Assembly: GCA_938049125.1 (NCBI GenBank)
Contig: CALICR010000201.1
Coordinates: 1 to 13,728, forward strand
Direction of reading: 5' to 3'
DNA: 13,728 nucleotides
DNA from: an uncultured Clostridia bacterium
Lineage (GTDB): Bacteria; Bacillota; Clostridia; Oscillospirales; Oscillospiraceae
In this document: positions 1-7,114 of the stretch, piece by piece
Position numbering within the stretch: position 1 is the stretch's first letter
Layout of the letters: each line of letters starts with the position of its first letter
Notes under the pieces: generated by a model
Seen by the model: the letters and a program-made list of their open reading frames with translations, nothing else
What the model was told of the DNA's origin: nothing
Database searches by the model: none
Position numbers and translations under genes: made by a program

Positions 1-25
1 GTTCAGACGTGTGCTCTTCCGATCT
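1..25. other. Illumina adapter remnant (not genomic)
   Basis: These 25 bases are identical to the 3' end of the standard Illumina TruSeq read-2 adapter, ending in GCTCTTCCGATCT. The genomic sequence starts at base 26. This marks an untrimmed contig end, so nothing about biology should be read from these bases, and sequence joined immediately to their left in any larger assembly would be suspect. Confidence 0.97.
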
Positions 26-386
26 GACCGCAGGTTCTTTGGGGACGGCCCCTCCATCGCCGCCTTATTATAATCCGGCGGTTTGGGTTTTACCAGCCGC
101 AAACTGGCAAAAAATCCGGCGAAAACTTCGGCATGATTGTAAAATTTACCAAAAATCCCAATGAAGTTCCGGTAAAATCCTGCAAAACGGCCGAGCCGCT
201 TCCAAAGCTGTCCGGCGCGGGAAGCGATTTCCGGCGGCACGGCGCGCCGGGCGATTTCGCGCGTTTTGCCGGAACGAATCGGAAGCGCTTGCGGAAAAGG
301 GCTGAAGATGCAAAGATTTCAAGTGTCGAACCGGCGCGAAGCGACCATAGTAATCCCGCAGATCAAGGAAAGGCGGGAAATTTTGC
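26..386. other. Non-coding leader upstream of the spoIVB-like gene
   Basis: I recognise no gene in this stretch. It holds a weak 5-bp hairpin (CCGCC 60-64 with GGCGG 77-81, 12-base loop) followed by a broken T-rich run, which could be the decayed terminator of a gene lying off the left edge. An AT-richer patch around 107-180 includes the 11-base palindrome GTAAAATTTAC at 139-149. The remainder up to the ribosome binding site is GC-rich and featureless. No convincing sigma-A, sigma-F or sigma-G promoter could be assigned for the downstream gene. Confidence 0.5.
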
Positions 387-1337
387 ATGAAAAAATTCAT
401 TTGTGCGGTGCTCTCGGCGCTGCTGCTGGCGTGCCCGGCGCTGGCGGCCCCGGCGGAGCTGACGGCGGTGGGGCGCACCGTGGGCATCCGGCTCCGGGAG
501 GACGGCGTAACGGTCACGGGCTTCGCGGAGGGCGGCCATGCCGAGGCGGCGGGCATCCGGGCCGGGGACCGCATCCTCCGCATCAACGGCACGGCGGTGG
601 AGACGGCGGAGGACATCGCGGCGCTGACCGGCTCCGGCGAAGCGGTGACGGTGACGGTGGCGCGCGGCGGGGCCGAGGCGGCGTACCTGGTGGAGCCGGT
701 GGCGCAGGACGGGCGGTGGCTTCTGGGCCTCCGGGTGCGGGACAGCATCTCGGGCATCGGCACCGTCACCTATTATGACCCGGAGAGCGGGGCCTACGGG
801 GCCCTGGGCCACGGCGTCTGCACGCCGGGCAGCGGGGACCTGCTCCGCATGACCGGGGGCGAGGTGGTGCCCTCGACGGTGACGGGCGTGGAGCGGGGCC
901 GCCGGGGCGCGGCGGGGCAGCTCCTCGGGGCCTTTGACCGCAGCACTGCCCTCGGCACCGTGGAAAAAAATACCGACTGCGGCATCTTCGGCGTTCTGCG
1001 CACGGGCCTGGACCTCGGCAGCGTCTGCCCGGTGGCGGCGGCGGGCGACCTGCATCCCGGCGCGGCGGTGATCCTCGCCAGCGTCGCCGGGACCGAGGCA
1101 CGGGAATATGATGTGAAAATTTTAAAGCTTTACCCCGGCGAGTCCGAACGGAACCTGCTGCTGGAGGTGACGGACCCGCGGCTCCTCGCGGCCACCGGCG
1201 GCATCGTCCAGGGCATGAGCGGCAGCCCCATCCTCCAGGACGGCAGGCTCGTCGGTGCCGTGACCCACGTCCTCCTCGCCGACCCGGCCCGGGGCTACGG
1301 CATCTCCATCGGGAATATGCTCAAGGCGGCGGCCTAA
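387..1337 (+). CDS. spoIVB: SpoIVB-like serine peptidase (S55 family) with PDZ domain
   Basis: In sporulating Bacillota, SpoIVB is made in the forespore, secreted into the intermembrane space, and triggers pro-sigma-K processing by cleaving SpoIVFA. The 316-residue product has a hydrophobic signal (about residues 4-20), a PDZ domain (about 28-105), then the S55 peptidase domain. The catalytic set is visible: His142 in GALGHG, Asp263 in VTDPR and Ser278 in QGMSGSP. The Asp-Ser spacing of 15 matches B. subtilis D363/S378. The start is supported by AGGCGGG at 371-377. B. subtilis SpoIVB is 426 residues, so this protein is short, with the PDZ domain almost directly after the signal. LLAC at residues 13-16 could be a lipobox, making it a possible lipoprotein. 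The next gene is lplA rather than the usual spo0A, so it may be a paralogue rather than the checkpoint protease itself. The family call is firm; the exact role is less so. Confidence 0.9.
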   Translation: MKKFICAVLSALLLACPALAAPAELTAVGRTVGIRLREDGVTVTGFAEGGHAEAAGIRAGDRILRINGTAVETAEDIAALTGSGEAVTVTVARGGAEAAYLVEPVAQDGRWLLGLRVRDSISGIGTVTYYDPESGAYGALGHGVCTPGSGDLLRMTGGEVVPSTVTGVERGRRGAAGQLLGAFDRSTALGTVEKNTDCGIFGVLRTGLDLGSVCPVAAAGDLHPGAAVILASVAGTEAREYDVKILKLYPGESERNLLLEVTDPRLLAATGGIVQGMSGSPILQDGRLVGAVTHVLLADPARGYGISIGNMLKAAA

Positions 1338-1342
1338 GCGCA

Positions 1343-1371
1343 GGGCCGGGGCGGCGGGGCCGTCCCGGCTC
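1343..1371 (+). terminator. GC-rich hairpin after spoIVB, possible terminator
   Basis: GCCGGGGCGG (1345-1354) pairs with CCGTCCCGGC (1360-1369) across a CGGGG loop, with one G-U pair, and extends by about two further pairs to 1343/1371. It begins six bases after the spoIVB stop. No T-run follows, so intrinsic termination is uncertain. Its place just before the lplA promoter suggests that it separates the two units. Confidence 0.45.
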
Positions 1372-1390
1372 CGCGGCGCGGAAAAGGGGC

Positions 1391-1419
1391 TTGGAAACGC
1401 CTAGGATTTATGGTATAAT
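1391..1419 (+). promoter_or_regulatory. Sigma-A type promoter of lplA
   Basis: A TTGGAA -35 element (1391-1396) and a perfect TATAAT -10 (1414-1419) are separated by 17 bases, and the -10 carries the upstream TG of an extended -10. The expected start near 1426 leaves a leader of about 48 bases before the lplA start codon. Confidence 0.8.
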
Positions 1420-1473
1420 CATGATGTTATGCCCGCTGCGGCGGGAAATCCATGATCGGAAAGGAATCCCCCT

Positions 1474-2472
1474 ATGGATAATCTGCATTATCTGGAGACC
1501 GGCTCGACAGATCCGGCGTACAACCTGGCCTTTGAAGAATATGTGCTCACCCACCGGCGGGACGGCGACTATCTGATCCTCTGGCAGAACGACAACACCG
1601 TCGTCATCGGCCAGAACCAGAACACCGCGGCGGAGATCAACCGCGCCTTCGTGGAGGAGCACGGCGTCCACGTCGTGCGGCGGACCACCGGCGGCGGCGC
1701 GGTCTACCACGACATGGGCAATCTCAACTACTCCTTCATCACCGACGAGGCCGAGGGCGGCCTCAGGCTGGAGCGCTTCACGGCCCCGGTGGTCGAGGCG
1801 CTGCGGTCCCTGGGGCTGAACGCCGAGGCCTCGGGCCGGAACGACATCCTCGTGGACGGACGCAAGGTCTCCGGCACGGCCCAGCGCATCTTAAAGGGGC
1901 GCATCCTGCACCACGGGACCCTGCTCTTCGACTCCAACCCGGACATGGTGGCGGGCGCGCTCCATGTGGACCCGGAGAAGTTCCGGTCCAAGGGCCGCAA
2001 GTCCGTCCAGAGCCGCATCGGCAACATCCGCGCGGCCCTGCCCGCGGACATGACCATGCCCGAATTCTGGGCTTACCTCAAGAAGACCCTGGGCCGCACG
2101 GACATGGAGCTGGACAGCCTGAACGAGGAGGAGCTCCGCGCGGTGCGCCGCCTCAAGGAGGAGAAATATGACACCTGGGAGTGGACCTACGGCCGCTCGC
2201 CCAAGTACAACTACTCCGCCCGGAAGCGCTGGCCCGGCGGCCTGCTGGAGGTCCACGCGGAGGTGCTGGACGGCACGGTCCGGGAGCTGACCATCTACGG
2301 CGACTTCATGGCCGCCTGCGCCATGGACGAGGTCATTGCGGCCCTGACGGGCTGCCAGTTCCGCCCCACGGCCTTCGCCGCGGTGCTGGACAAGCTTGAC
2401 CTCCCCCTCTACTTCGGCGGCATCACCAGGGAAGAAATTTTGCAGACCTGCTTCGAGGCCGAGAACGGCTGA
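1474..2472 (+). CDS. lplA: Lipoate-protein ligase A
   Basis: This cytoplasmic enzyme activates free lipoate with ATP to lipoyl-AMP and transfers it to a lysine of lipoyl-domain proteins such as GcvH or 2-oxo acid dehydrogenase E2 subunits. The 332-residue length is close to E. coli LplA (337). Signature motifs are RRTTGGGAVYHD (69-80), a lipoate/adenylate-binding loop; GRNDI (121-125); the catalytic lysine Lys131 in GRKVSGTAQ; and HHGTLL (146-151). A C-terminal accessory domain follows from about residue 245, so both domains needed for complete ligase activity seem present. The ATG is preceded by GGAAAGGAA (1458-1466) at a spacing of seven bases. It is a single-gene unit between its own promoter and a downstream hairpin. 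No lipoylated target protein or lipoate synthase lies in the window, so reliance on scavenged lipoate is only a possibility. Confidence 0.95.
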   Translation: MDNLHYLETGSTDPAYNLAFEEYVLTHRRDGDYLILWQNDNTVVIGQNQNTAAEINRAFVEEHGVHVVRRTTGGGAVYHDMGNLNYSFITDEAEGGLRLERFTAPVVEALRSLGLNAEASGRNDILVDGRKVSGTAQRILKGRILHHGTLLFDSNPDMVAGALHVDPEKFRSKGRKSVQSRIGNIRAALPADMTMPEFWAYLKKTLGRTDMELDSLNEEELRAVRRLKEEKYDTWEWTYGRSPKYNYSARKRWPGGLLEVHAEVLDGTVRELTIYGDFMAACAMDEVIAALTGCQFRPTAFAAVLDKLDLPLYFGGITREEILQTCFEAENG

Positions 2473-2489
2473 GCGGGCAGCCGGAGAAA

Positions 2490-2518
2490 CCGCCGCGCAG
2501 CTTCTGACTGCGCGGCGG
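2490..2518 (+). terminator. Hairpin after lplA, probable terminator
   Basis: CCGCCGCGCAG (2490-2500) pairs perfectly over 11 bp with CTGCGCGGCGG (2508-2518) around a seven-base loop, starting 17 bases after the lplA stop. The following T-run is short (AGGCTTTCG). A second stem, CGGAGGC (2516-2522) with GCCTCCG (2532-2538), overlaps its last three bases and is itself followed by TTTTT at 2548-2552. Confidence 0.6.
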
Positions 2519-2613
2519 AGGCTTTCGTCGGGCCTCCGGGGGCTGGCTTTTTCGTCCGGATGTGACAGGATGGGAAGCGGCGCTGCGGCGCGGAATTGTG
2601 AAGGAGTAAGACA

Positions 2614-3972
2614 ATGAACCGGGATCTGACCCGCGGGAATGTGACGAAGGGGCTGCTGCTCTTCGCGCTGCCGATGATGGCGGGCAACCTGCTCCAGCAG
2701 CTCTATAATATCGCGGATACGCTCATCGTGGGCCGCGCCCTGGGGCGCGACGCGCTGGCCGCCGTGGGGTCGGCCTATACGCTGATGACGTTTCTGACCT
2801 CCGTGTTCCTCGGCCTCTCCATGGGCGCGGGGGCGTTTTTTTCCATCTGCTTCGGGCGGCGGGACCGGGAGCGGCTCCGGGCCGCCGCCGGGCAGGCCGC
2901 CGGGCTGATCCTCGCCGTGACGCTGGCGGCCACGGCGCTGGTCTACGCCGCCGTGGACCCCATTCTGCGGTTTCTGCAAATTCCGGAGGCGCTCTATGGC
3001 ATGATGCGGACCTACCTGCTCATCATCTTCGCGGGGCTGCTGGCCACGTCGCTCTACAACTTCCTCGCCTGCCTGCTGCGGGCCGTGGGCGACTCGGTGA
3101 CGCCGCTCTGGTTCCTCGGGGCGGCGGCGCTGACGAACATCGGCCTCGATCTGCTCTTCGTGCTCGTGTTCCATTGGGGCGTGGCCGGGGCCGCGGCGGC
3201 AACGGTGCTGGCCCAGTACGGCTCCGGCCTCGGGCTTCTGCTTTATGCGAAGCGGAGGCGTGGCGAATTCCTGCCGGAGCGGCGGCACCTCCGGCGGGAC
3301 CCGAAGCTCCTGCGGGAGCTGTGGGACCTCTCGGCCCTGACCTGCGCCCAGCAGTCGGCCATGAACTTCGGCATCCTGCTTATCCAGCGGCTCGTGGACG
3401 GCTTCGGGCCGGTGACCATGGCGGCCTTCGCCGCGGCGGTGAAGGTGGACTCCTTCGCCTACCTGCCGGTGCAGGACTTCGGCAGCGCCTTTTCCACCTT
3501 CACGGCCCAGAACTTCGGCGCGGGGGACCGCAGCCGGCTCCGGGACGGGATGCGGAAGGCCACGGCGGTGAGCGCCGCCTTCTCCCTCGTCATCTCGGCG
3601 GCGGTGGTGGTCCTCGCGGGGCCGCTCATGCGGCTCTTTGTCCGGGCGGAGGAGACGGCGGTGCTGGCGGCGGGCGTGCGCTACCTGCGCATCGAGGGCG
3701 CGTGCTACATCGGCATCGGGTGCCTGTTCCTGCTCTACGGCTTCTACCGCGCCGTGGAGCGGCCCGGGATGTCCGTGGTGCTGACGGTGGTGAGCCTCGG
3801 GACCCGGGTGGCCCTGGCCTACGTCCTGGCGGGGCCGGTGGGCGAGGTGGGCGTCTGGGTGTCCATCCCCATCGGCTGGGTGCTGGCGGATCTGCTGGGC
3901 TATGGGTATTACCTCCTCCGGCGGGACAAGCTGCTGGAAATGCCTGCAAAAAATTTGAAAAAAACCACTTGA
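2614..3972 (+). CDS. MATE family efflux transporter (first of two)
   Basis: Multidrug and toxin extrusion proteins export cationic or organic compounds across the cytoplasmic membrane in exchange for Na+ or H+. The 452-residue product is hydrophobic throughout, with the pseudo-repeated architecture of the family: an N-terminal MatE half opening with ALPMMAGNLLQQLYNIADTL (18-37) and VGRALGRDALAAVG, and a second half from about residue 230 with QQSAMNFGILLIQRLVD and a conserved AAAVKVDSFAYLPVQDFG stretch. About 12 membrane segments are expected. It resembles the Bacillota DinF/YoeA/MepA-like branch more than classical NorM, but the substrate cannot be read from the sequence. The start has AAGGAG at 2601-2606, seven bases upstream. 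No separate promoter was seen in the gap after lplA, so it may depend on read-through past the hairpins there. Confidence 0.93.
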   Translation: MNRDLTRGNVTKGLLLFALPMMAGNLLQQLYNIADTLIVGRALGRDALAAVGSAYTLMTFLTSVFLGLSMGAGAFFSICFGRRDRERLRAAAGQAAGLILAVTLAATALVYAAVDPILRFLQIPEALYGMMRTYLLIIFAGLLATSLYNFLACLLRAVGDSVTPLWFLGAAALTNIGLDLLFVLVFHWGVAGAAAATVLAQYGSGLGLLLYAKRRRGEFLPERRHLRRDPKLLRELWDLSALTCAQQSAMNFGILLIQRLVDGFGPVTMAAFAAAVKVDSFAYLPVQDFGSAFSTFTAQNFGAGDRSRLRDGMRKATAVSAAFSLVISAAVVVLAGPLMRLFVRAEETAVLAAGVRYLRIEGACYIGIGCLFLLYGFYRAVERPGMSVVLTVVSLGTRVALAYVLAGPVGEVGVWVSIPIGWVLADLLGYGYYLLRRDKLLEMPAKNLKKTT

Positions 3973-3997
3973 CGCGGAAGAATTCCTCCTTTAGAAT
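3969..3997 (+). promoter_or_regulatory. Promoter of the second MATE gene, overlapping the first gene's stop
   Basis: TTGACG (3969-3974) and TAGAAT (3992-3997) are separated by 17 bases. The -35 hexamer contains the TGA stop codon (3970-3972) of the upstream gene. The expected start near 4004 leaves a leader of about 32 bases, which covers the ribosome binding site at 4021-4028. Confidence 0.75.
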
Positions 3998-4020
3998 AGT
4001 CTGGATTTGCGAAATTGAAA

Positions 4021-4028
4021 GAAGGGGG
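4021..4028 (+). promoter_or_regulatory. Ribosome binding site fixing the second MATE start
   Basis: GAAGGGGG lies seven bases before the ATG at 4036. The in-frame TTG at 4015 lies upstream of this site, and the ATG at 4042 is further away than usual, so 4036 is the best start. Confidence 0.75.
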
Positions 4029-4035
4029 AACTCCC

Positions 4036-5424
4036 ATGATCATGAAACGCTGGAACGAGAAGGGCTTTTACCGCTATGTGCTGGCCCTGGCGCTGCCCAT
4101 CATGCTGCAGAACGGCATCACGAACCTGGTCGGCCTGCTGGATAATATGATGATCGGCCGCATCGGCACGGAGCAGATGTCCGGCGTTTCCATCGTCAAC
4201 CAGCTGCTTCTCGTCTACAACCTGGCAATCTTCGGTGCGACGGCGGGGCCGGGCATCTTCATGAGCCAGTTCCACGGGAGCGGCGACGCCGAGGGGATGC
4301 GCTACACCTTCCGGTTCAAGCTCCTCGCCTGCCTCTTTATGTGGGCGGCGGGCACGGCGGTGCTTCTGCTCTTCGGCACCCCGCTCGCCCAGGCCTGGAT
4401 CCACGGCGACGGCGTGGACGACACGGCGCTGACGCTCCGGAGCGCCGAGGAATACCTGCGCGTCATGCTCTTCGGCCTTCTGCCCTTTGCCGTCAAGGAG
4501 CTGTACGCCTCGACGCTCCGCGAGAACGGCGAGACCGTCGTGCCCATGCAGGCCTCCGTGGCCGCGGTGCTCATCAACCTGGGGCTGAACTACGTGCTCA
4601 TCTTCGGCAAGCTGGGCGCGCCGGTGCTGGGCGTCACGGGCGCAGCCATCGCCACGGTCATCTCCCGCTTCGCCGAGTGCGCCATCGTTATGCTGCACAC
4701 CCACCGGCACGCGGACCGCTATCCCTTCATCCGCGGGGTCTATGCGTCCCTGCGCATCCCCGGCGTGCTGACCGGGGAGATGCTGCGCAAGAGCCTGCCG
4801 CTGGTGCTCAACGAGCTGCTCTGGGCCACGTCACAGACGATGGTGTCTCGCTGCTTTGCGGAGCGGGGCCTCCAGGTCGTGGCGGCCTACAATATCTCCA
4901 GCGCTGTCACCGGCGTGTCGAGCGCCATCTTCCTGGCCTTCGGCAGTGCCGCGGCCATCCTCATGGGCAACCTGCTGGGCGCGGGCGCCCTGGATGACGC
5001 CCGGAAGACAGCGCCGCGAATCATCCGGTTCAGCGCCCTGGTCTGCGCCGCCGTGGGACTGCTCCAGATCGGCCTCTCGGGCCTGTTCCCGCAGCTCTAC
5101 AACACGTCCGCGGACATCCGCGACCTGGCCCGCTGGTTCATCCTCATCAACGGCTGCTTCCAGCCCTTCTTCGCCGTGAGCAACAGCGCCTACTTCACCC
5201 TGCGCGCCGGGGGCAGCGTGTTCATTACGATGGTCTTCGACAGCGCCTACGAATGGCTCGTGGCCACGCCCGCTGCGGCGGCGCTGGCCTTCCTGACGTC
5301 CTGCCCCATCCTCGGCATCTACCTGGCCGTACTCCTGACCCAGGCCTTCAAGGCCGTCCTCGGCATCGTCTACGTCCGCCGCGGCAAATGGGTCCGCAAT
5401 TTGACCGTCGGGGCGGGGGCGTAA
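4036..5424 (+). CDS. MATE family efflux transporter (second of two)
   Basis: This 462-residue integral membrane protein is a second MATE exporter and is clearly not a recent copy of its neighbour. The N-terminal half starts with LALPIMLQNGITNLVGLLDN followed by MMIGRIGTEQMSGVS, and the second half begins near residue 246 with LRKSLPLVLNELLWATSQT. The sequence AGPGIFMSQFHGSGD after the second predicted helix also differs from the equivalent GAGAFFSICFGRRD of the first protein. Transport by cation exchange is family knowledge; the substrate is unknown. It has its own promoter and is followed by a good terminator, so it can be expressed independently although only 63 bases separate the two genes. 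Confidence 0.92.
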   Translation: MIMKRWNEKGFYRYVLALALPIMLQNGITNLVGLLDNMMIGRIGTEQMSGVSIVNQLLLVYNLAIFGATAGPGIFMSQFHGSGDAEGMRYTFRFKLLACLFMWAAGTAVLLLFGTPLAQAWIHGDGVDDTALTLRSAEEYLRVMLFGLLPFAVKELYASTLRENGETVVPMQASVAAVLINLGLNYVLIFGKLGAPVLGVTGAAIATVISRFAECAIVMLHTHRHADRYPFIRGVYASLRIPGVLTGEMLRKSLPLVLNELLWATSQTMVSRCFAERGLQVVAAYNISSAVTGVSSAIFLAFGSAAAILMGNLLGAGALDDARKTAPRIIRFSALVCAAVGLLQIGLSGLFPQLYNTSADIRDLARWFILINGCFQPFFAVSNSAYFTLRAGGSVFITMVFDSAYEWLVATPAAAALAFLTSCPILGIYLAVLLTQAFKAVLGIVYVRRGKWVRNLTVGAGA

Positions 5425-5431
5425 GGGACCT

Positions 5432-5497
5432 CAGAATGCACAAACGTCCTCGCTGCGGCGGGGGCGTTTTTCTGCCGTTAAGCTAACAGAATGCACA
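5432..5497. repeat. Pair of 11-base direct repeats flanking a terminator
   Basis: CAGAATGCACA occurs at 5432-5442 and again at 5487-5497, 55 bases apart start to start. The copies sit either side of the terminator stem-loop at 5444-5471, and the second copy ends directly at the pyk -35 element. The origin is not known. Confidence 0.6.
5444..5471 (+). terminator. Rho-independent terminator after the MATE pair
   Basis: ACGTCCTCGC (5444-5453) pairs with GCGGGGGCGT (5458-5467), including two G-U pairs, around the loop TGCG. A five-base T-run follows at 5467-5471. It lies 20 bases after the second MATE stop. Confidence 0.88.
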
Positions 5498-5526
5498 TTG
5501 ATTCTACATAAAAATTGTGCTATATT
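5498..5526 (+). promoter_or_regulatory. Promoter of pyk
   Basis: TTGATT (5498-5503) and TATATT (5521-5526) are separated by 17 bases in a locally AT-rich stretch. The expected start is near 5533, just before the AGGAG at 5541-5545. Confidence 0.75.
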
Positions 5527-5555
5527 ACAAGAAAACCGAGAGGAGCTGCTGCGCC

Positions 5556-6971
5556 ATGCGAAAAACGAAGATCATCTGTACCATCGGACCGGCCTGCGAG
5601 GACGAGAAGACCCTGAAGGAGATGTGCCGGGCCGGCATGAACGTGGCGCGGCTCAACTTCTCCCACGGCACCCACGCCGAGCACGCGCGCCGCATCGAGA
5701 CCATCTGCCGCGTCCGGGAGGAGCTGGACCTGCCCATCGCCATCCTGCTGGATACCCGGGGGCCGGAATACCGGATCCGCACGTTCCGGGACGGCCGCGT
5801 CTGCCTCGAGGCCGGGCAGACCTTCACCTTTACCACGGACCAGAGCGTCGTGGGCGACGAGACCCGGGTGGCCGTGTCCTATGAGAACCTGACGGCGGAC
5901 CTCGCGCCCGGCGACCGCATCCTCGTGAACAACGGCCTGCTGGAGTTCCGGGTGGAAAAGCTGACGGAGCGGGAGGCGGTATGCACCGTGCTGGAGGGCG
6001 GCGAGCTCTCGGACCGCAAGAGCATGGCCTTCCCGGGCAAGGTGCTGAACCAGCCCTATCTCAGCGACCAGGACCGGGCCGACCTCCTCTTCGGCGTCGA
6101 GCACGGGGTGGACTTTGTGGCCTGCTCCTTCGTGTCGCGGAAGCAGGACCTGCTGGACGTGCGGAGCTTCCTCGACGCCCACGGCGGCGCGGACATCGAC
6201 CTCATCGCCAAAATCGAGAACCGCTCCGGCGTCAACGAGATCGACTGCATCTGCGACGCCTGCGCCGGGGTCATGGTGGCCCGGGGCGACCTGGGCGTCG
6301 AGATCCCCTATGCCGAGCTGCCCGCCATCCAGAAGCACCTCATCGACCGCTGCCGGATGCGCGGCAAGCGCGTCATCACCGCCACGGAGATGCTCGAGAG
6401 CATGATCACCAACATCCGCCCGACCCGGGCGGAGATCTCCGACGTGGCCAACGCCGTCTACGACGGCTCCAGCGCCATCATGCTCTCCGGCGAGACGGCC
6501 GCGGGCCGCCACCCGGTCCAGGCCGTGGAGGCCATGGCCAGCATCGCCGTCTGCACCGAGGAGAGCATCCACTACGACCGCCGCTTCACCCGCACCGAGT
6601 TCCCGACCCACAGCGTCGTGGACGCCCTGTCCCACGCCACCTGCGGCATGGCCATCGACATCGGGGCCAAGGCCATCGCGGTGTGCACCATCTCGGGCAT
6701 GACGGCGCGGATGGTGTCGCGGTTCCGCCCGCCCATGGACATCCTCGGCCTCACCACCAGTGAGCGGACGCTGCGCAAGCTGGCCCTGAGCTGGGGCGTG
6801 ACCCCGGTGCGCTGCGAGATCTTCCACTCCACGGACGTCCTCTTCTACACCGCCAAAAAGCTGGCCCAGCAGACCTTCGGCCTCCAGCCCGGCGACCGCA
6901 TCGTCCTCACCGGCGGCCTCACCAACGGCACGTCGGGCAATACGGACCTCCTGAAGGTCGAGACGGTGTGA
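5556..6971 (+). CDS. pyk: Pyruvate kinase
   Basis: This cytoplasmic glycolytic enzyme transfers phosphate from phosphoenolpyruvate to ADP, yielding pyruvate and ATP. The 471-residue protein has all key motifs: ARLNFSHG (31-38), LLDTRGPE (64-71), AKIEN with catalytic Lys219 and metal ligand Glu221, MVARGDLGVE (240-249) with metal ligand Asp245, TATEMLESM (275-283), and the C-terminal allosteric domain from about residue 350. Thr67 and Glu71 correspond to rabbit Thr113 and Glu117, the pattern of K+-dependent enzymes. It lacks the extra C-terminal PEP-utilising-type domain of many Bacillus-type enzymes. The ATG at 5556 is chosen because AGGAG (5541-5545) lies ten bases upstream; an in-frame GTG at 5517 lies inside the promoter. 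A possible oddity is Glu278, where most family members have Gln. It forms a single-gene unit. Confidence 0.97.
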   Translation: MRKTKIICTIGPACEDEKTLKEMCRAGMNVARLNFSHGTHAEHARRIETICRVREELDLPIAILLDTRGPEYRIRTFRDGRVCLEAGQTFTFTTDQSVVGDETRVAVSYENLTADLAPGDRILVNNGLLEFRVEKLTEREAVCTVLEGGELSDRKSMAFPGKVLNQPYLSDQDRADLLFGVEHGVDFVACSFVSRKQDLLDVRSFLDAHGGADIDLIAKIENRSGVNEIDCICDACAGVMVARGDLGVEIPYAELPAIQKHLIDRCRMRGKRVITATEMLESMITNIRPTRAEISDVANAVYDGSSAIMLSGETAAGRHPVQAVEAMASIAVCTEESIHYDRRFTRTEFPTHSVVDALSHATCGMAIDIGAKAIAVCTISGMTARMVSRFRPPMDILGLTTSERTLRKLALSWGVTPVRCEIFHSTDVLFYTAKKLAQQTFGLQPGDRIVLTGGLTNGTSGNTDLLKVETV

Positions 6972-6991
6972 GCCATTTTTGAAACAGAACG

Positions 6992-7035
6992 CCCCCGCGC
7001 AGGAACCCGAAAGGGCTGCGCGGGGGACTTTTTTT
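6992..7035 (+). terminator. Strong rho-independent terminator of pyk
   Basis: CCCCCGCGCAG (6992-7002) pairs perfectly with CTGCGCGGGGG (7016-7026). The interior carries CCC-GAAA-GGG, a GNRA tetraloop stem. Seven T residues follow at 7029-7035. Confidence 0.95.
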
Positions 7036-7114
7036 GCCTGTTTTGGTTGCGAAAATCGCATATTTTTCGAGTGACACAGGGCAGCGCGGCGGGGAAACTG
7101 GGGGGACGGGATGG

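Noticed and set aside
26..72. A possible minus-strand gene starting at ATG 57-55, with TATAAT on that strand at 72-67
   Set aside because: Only about ten genuine codons remain before the adapter, the leader after the -10 would be only a few bases, and the -35 is poor. There is too little sequence to support a gene.
346..352. CATAGTA before spoIVB, similar to a sigma-G -10 element
   Set aside because: No matching -35 element was found 15-18 bases upstream and one key base differs from the consensus.
4015..4017. TTG as start of the second MATE gene
   Set aside because: It lies upstream of the GAAGGGGG ribosome binding site that serves the ATG at 4036, and it adds residues unlike the family's N-terminus.
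5517..5519. GTG as start of pyruvate kinase
   Set aside because: It lies within the promoter spacer, before the expected transcript start. The ATG at 5556 has a good ribosome binding site and begins at the family's usual RKTKI motif.
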